Assembly (NCBI GenBank): GCA_019752635.1
Contig: JAIELX010000066.1
Coordinates: 1 to 64,000 of the forward strand
Length of the DNA stretch: 64,000 nucleotides
From: Candidatus Obscuribacterales bacterium
GTDB taxonomy: Bacteria > Cyanobacteriota > Vampirovibrionia > Obscuribacterales > Obscuribacteraceae
Direction of reading: 5' to 3'
In this document: positions 61,139 through 64,000 of the stretch, one piece after another
How the letters are laid out: each line of letters opens with the position of its first letter
How positions within the stretch are numbered: the first letter of the stretch is position 1
Program-made: the position numbers and the translations under genes
Notes under the pieces: generated by a model
What the model was told of the DNA's origin: nothing
What the model saw: only the letters and a program-made list of their open reading frames with translations
Database searches by the model: none

Positions 61139-62335
61139 CTAGGGCAGAAGGTTTCGTGGCATGGCTTTGACCTTCACTGCCACGTTTCGTTCCTTTCCAT
61201 CACGCACTAGCGTTACTACTAGGGTGCCATCATGCGCGGTGTCATTGATCACTCTCTTCATTTCGGCGATGGATTTGATGAATTTGCCGTCGACGCATTT
61301 TACGTGGTCTAGATCTCGTATGCCGGCATTCCATGCAGGGCTGTCGGGCTGCGAGAAAGTTACAAGTACTCGCGCCGATTTGTCCTGGAGGCTTTGCGGG
61401 CGAAGCTCCTGCATGCGGATTCCTATGTAGTTGTGAATCACCGGCTTGCCGCCTATGATGCAGTCTGAGACTTCCCGTGCAACCGCGGCTGGAATGGCGA
61501 ATGCTATGTTTTGCGCGTCGGAACGCATTACGCAATTGATTCCGATCACTTCTCCTTTGAGATTCAACAGTGGACCGCCTGAGCTGCCGGGGTTTATTGC
61601 GGCATCGGTTTGAATGAGAGTTACGCCGGTAAAAGGATCGCCGATGCTCCTTTTCAGCGCCGATACTACTCCCAGGCTGACTGAGTGGTCTAAGTGATAG
61701 GGGCTTCCGATGGCAATTGCCCATTGTCCGGATCTTACTTTGGCCGAATCGGCGAAATGAGCTGTGGGCAAATCGCTTGCTTTGATGCGTAAAACAGCAA
61801 GATCCGCTGTGTTGTCCTTTCCTACAGGTTCTGCCATGAATTCGCGTCCGTCGGCCAGCGTTACTTTTACTTCGTCCGCGCCGCGTACCACATGTGCGTT
61901 GGTCAAGATCCATCCATCCGGGCGTATAATCACCCCGGCGGCCGATCCGTAGCGTCCCTGCGGCAGAGGTGTATCGGGGTTTATGTGTGATGGGGGACCG
62001 AAGAAGTAGTGGTCCATTGGCTTTTCCATTGTCGGTTTTGCGCCAACTTCAATGTGAACGACGAATTGTCCTGCCCGCTCGACGATGTCGGCAATGACTT
62101 CGGATTGGCGGTTCTGAGAAGGCATACCGAACCCGGCAGCCGGTACAGCCGAACCCAGTGTGCTGACCGCCTGCAACTGCGGCGATGGATTGTGCAGCGT
62201 TGGTTCCATCAGGAACTTCGGGCTCGGGCGTCCGGCCAGATAGCCACTAAGACCGGCTGCGGCTATTAAAGTCAGCCACACGGATACCGGCAATACGCCG
62301 GTAGATGTACGTGCTTGCTTGGGCTCGGATGGCAT
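61139..62335 (-). CDS. HtrA/DegP-type serine protease with PDZ domain
   Basis: 398 residues from ATG 62335. The longer frame upstream overlaps the MFS gene and is not protein-like. An N-terminal anchor (LPVSVWLTLIAAAGLSGYLAG) is followed by the trypsin-like domain with His148 (WILTNAHVVRG), Asp179 (TADLAVLRIK) and Ser252 (INPGSSGGPLL), the full triad. A single C-terminal PDZ domain (ARVLVTFSQPDSPAWNAGIRD) follows. Family members degrade or refold damaged envelope proteins. It lies 50 nt after the MFS gene stop and may be co-transcribed. Confidence 0.93.
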   Translation of the reverse strand: MPSEPKQARTSTGVLPVSVWLTLIAAAGLSGYLAGRPSPKFLMEPTLHNPSPQLQAVSTLGSAVPAAGFGMPSQNRQSEVIADIVERAGQFVVHIEVGAKPTMEKPMDHYFFGPPSHINPDTPLPQGRYGSAAGVIIRPDGWILTNAHVVRGADEVKVTLADGREFMAEPVGKDNTADLAVLRIKASDLPTAHFADSAKVRSGQWAIAIGSPYHLDHSVSLGVVSALKRSIGDPFTGVTLIQTDAAINPGSSGGPLLNLKGEVIGINCVMRSDAQNIAFAIPAAVAREVSDCIIGGKPVIHNYIGIRMQELRPQSLQDKSARVLVTFSQPDSPAWNAGIRDLDHVKCVDGKFIKSIAEMKRVINDTAHDGTLVVTLVRDGKERNVAVKVKAMPRNLLP

Positions 62336-62385
62336 GTTTCTGACCGCCAGGATTCTTCTAGTATTGTGCCCCGATCGGTACGGGA

Positions 62386-63639
62386 TTATCGCCGCCACGG
62401 GCGCACAATCAGGGCCGATAACATGCAGCACACCGAGCAGAAGAATAAGACGGGCGGGGCGCCGAAGTTTGTTGCCAACCATCCGCTCATCAGACTGCCT
62501 ACAGGATTCACGCCGAGCAGCGTTATCGTCCAGATTGACATGATTCGTCCGCGCAATTCATCCGGTGCTTTTAGTTGGATAAGCGAATGCCCGCCGCTAA
62601 GTTGGGACGTGAGAGTTAGACCAACCAGCAGTGCTATGAACAGCGACATTTGGAAACTTCTGCTTATTGAAAAGGCGCACAACGCCATGGCAAAACCGAT
62701 GCTGGAAACACCGATGATGCGCAGGAGTGTGTCGTGCGAACCTTTTGTGGCAAGCGACAGCGCCGCGCACAATGAACCGATTCCCGCGGCGACGCGCAGA
62801 GCTCCGAAGCCCTCGACCCCCAAGTGAAGCACGTCTCGCGCCATGACCGGCATCAGCACCGCGAATTGGATTCCAAACAAACTCAATGTCAGACACTGCC
62901 GCAGCACGCGGGCTATTTCGGGCGTACCGAATGCAAATTTAAGGCCCTCTCGAATGCCGCCTTTGGATTTCTTGTTCGTTTTCTCGTCGTCCTTTATGGG
63001 GCGAATCAAGCAGTAGACGGTTAGCGTGGCGAGAAAACTCAAGGCGTTTAGTCCGAAACAGAGCGCTTCGCCGGTCTGTGCCACCATTACTGCTGCTAGT
63101 GCCGGACCAACGATGCGGCTGGCATTGAATACTGATGAGTTCAGGCTGATCGCGTTGACCAGATATTTTCGTTCGACCAGTTGCGCCAGCAGAGCCTGAC
63201 GCGCAGGCATTTCGAATGCCGTGACCGTACCCGCTACAAGTGCAAGACAAACTATGTGCCAGAGCTGAATCTGCTTTGTGTAGGTGAGATAGGCCAGTGT
63301 ACCGGCCTGCACCATCATTAGTGCTTGTGAGGCAAGCATTATAAATCGTCTATCGACCCGGTCCGCCAGCCAGCCGCCGGCAAGTGCGAACAACAGTATT
63401 GGCAGGAATGTACAAGATTCGACGATTCCCAGCGCCATGGGCGAGTTGGTTAAGCGGTAAACCAGCCAGCTTAACGCCAGGCTCTGCATCCATGTACCGG
63501 AGAGTGATACCAGTTGCCCGAAGAAGTAGAGGCGAAAATTTCGCTGACCGAATGAGCCGAAAGTTGCCGCCAAGCTGTCGTTACGCCCGGCGTCGGCTTC
63601 GTCGCTCTTCGGAGTCTCGGAGGATTCTTCTATCTTCAT
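62386..63639 (-). CDS. MFS exporter (EntS/MFS_3-like)
   Basis: 417 residues with about twelve hydrophobic segments, starting FGSFGQRNFRLYFFGQLVSLSGTWM, the typical start of MFS_3 exporters. The loop 2-3 motif is GGWLADRVDRR (A-motif). FEMPARQALLAQLVERKYL and NSSVFNASRIVGPALA are typical for the same group. It may export a siderophore, drug or metabolite, with the substrate unknown. Its ATG overlaps the stop of the upstream gene as ATGA. Confidence 0.92.
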   Translation of the reverse strand: MKIEESSETPKSDEADAGRNDSLAATFGSFGQRNFRLYFFGQLVSLSGTWMQSLALSWLVYRLTNSPMALGIVESCTFLPILLFALAGGWLADRVDRRFIMLASQALMMVQAGTLAYLTYTKQIQLWHIVCLALVAGTVTAFEMPARQALLAQLVERKYLVNAISLNSSVFNASRIVGPALAAVMVAQTGEALCFGLNALSFLATLTVYCLIRPIKDDEKTNKKSKGGIREGLKFAFGTPEIARVLRQCLTLSLFGIQFAVLMPVMARDVLHLGVEGFGALRVAAGIGSLCAALSLATKGSHDTLLRIIGVSSIGFAMALCAFSISRSFQMSLFIALLVGLTLTSQLSGGHSLIQLKAPDELRGRIMSIWTITLLGVNPVGSLMSGWLATNFGAPPVLFFCSVCCMLSALIVRPWRR

Positions 63640-64000
63640 TCTGCCAGGAATCCTATACGATCCGCTCGCTCCAGGCTTGGCAGCAAAACTTCCAGTCCCG
63701 CTATGGAGTTGGAAGACAGTTGCAATTGAGTTAGCCGTCGTTCCATCGTGCGAACAATCTCAGCCATGTCCGCGATCTCAATGGACTGCGAATTATGGTC
63801 AAGCATGAAACATTTGATTTTGAGGCGAATCAATACCGCCAAATGCATCAAATGATGTATGCCTGCAAGTAAACTCAGATGATGGAAGCCCGGGCCGAAA
63901 TACAACCACGAGAAAACTCGGCAATAGAGAAAACGGTCAAGCAAATCTTGCAATGCCGGCTCTAACTTTCCGAGCTTGAGCTGAATTAGATCTTTGAAGC
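63636..64000 (-). CDS. C-terminal part of an unknown protein (runs off the right edge)
   Basis: The frame is open from the window edge (64000) to TGA 63636-63638, about 121 codons. The visible part is helical and Leu-rich (LIQLKLGKLEPALQDLLDRF, FHHLSLLAGIHHLMHLAVLI, MAEIVRTMERRLTQLQLSSN). A TTG at 63953 could start it, but the upstream text is equally protein-like, so I take it as truncated by the edge. Four-nt overlap with the MFS gene shows it belongs to the same leftward operon. Confidence 0.6.
   Translation of the reverse strand, partial: FKDLIQLKLGKLEPALQDLLDRFLYCRVFSWLYFGPGFHHLSLLAGIHHLMHLAVLIRLKIKCFMLDHNSQSIEIADMAEIVRTMERRLTQLQLSSNSIAGLEVLLPSLERADRIGFLAE

Noticed and set aside
61242..61913. 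A 223-codon Arg/Ser/His-rich frame in the HtrA gene
   Set aside because: It is another frame of the same strand as HtrA, whose catalytic triad and PDZ domain show the real reading.
1..64000. tRNA, rRNA, CRISPR, insertion sequence or prophage content
   Set aside because: Intergenic spaces were read for tRNA-like TpsiC loops, repeat-spacer patterns and transposase or integrase motifs. None were found by eye. A tRNAscan or Infernal run would be decisive.

Overview
The window reads as chromosomal DNA of a free-living, heterotrophic bacterium with a Gram-negative type of cell plan. It has compact gene packing with frequent ATGA overlaps, frequent TTG and GTG starts behind good Shine-Dalgarno (SD) sequences, many tetratricopeptide (TPR) proteins, an AddAB rather than RecBCD repair nuclease, an NAD-dependent DNA ligase and class II LysRS. 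No rRNA, tRNA, CRISPR array, transposase or phage gene is visible. The style (TPR proteins of unknown role, rhomboid-TPR, RDD and TM2 proteins, moderate GC) recalls non-photosynthetic Cyanobacteriota such as Obscuribacterales. That is only an impression and carries low confidence.

Region 1 (1-7500): the 5' end of a leftward gene, a broken NTF2-like gene, then a complete tryptophan operon trpL-EGDCFBA. A 30-codon leader peptide (trpL) with a Trp-Trp-Pro-Trp run precedes a 15-bp terminator hairpin, and an antiterminator can be drawn. This is a textbook ribosome-mediated attenuator. All seven structural genes overlap or abut. trpF carries a perfect 30-bp palindrome in frame near its start.

Region 2 (7800-16700): metabolic and unknown genes: MDR oxidoreductase, TPR membrane protein, M20 amidohydrolase, FolD, a small membrane protein, a PLP dehydratase, a TraB/GumN protein and two unknowns. 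Two intergenic spaces hold structured or duplicated DNA.

Region 3 (16797-22866): a rightward envelope cassette made of a small membrane protein, an MBOAT acyltransferase, an SGNH-type partner and a large GT-C-like membrane glycosyltransferase. It probably makes and acylates an extracytoplasmic glycan.

Region 4 (22874-36990, leftward): a long tight operon with an SDR fused to a possible SCP2 domain, cysK, addB, addA, a DUF3142-like protein, a 741-aa secreted protein and a further unknown. An RDD membrane protein lies upstream.

Region 5 (37337-44165): thiolase, a single-domain response regulator, convergent TPR, small membrane and ligA genes, a small Tic20/DUF4870-like membrane protein, and then two small rightward genes behind a structured leader. 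One is a 102-aa CxxC protein. The other is a 53-aa protein made mostly of two 20-residue repeats.

Region 6 (44299-64000): lysS, a DUF3806-like protein, a kinase-like membrane protein, a TPR protein, kptA, an SDR, a HAD hydrolase with an unknown N-terminal half, YaeQ, a zinc-ribbon/TPR/TM2 protein, an FAD oxidase, an unknown, a rhomboid-TPR fusion, a pterin dehydratase, a HisC-like aminotransferase, and a leftward set of an unknown, an MFS exporter and an HtrA-type protease running off the right edge.
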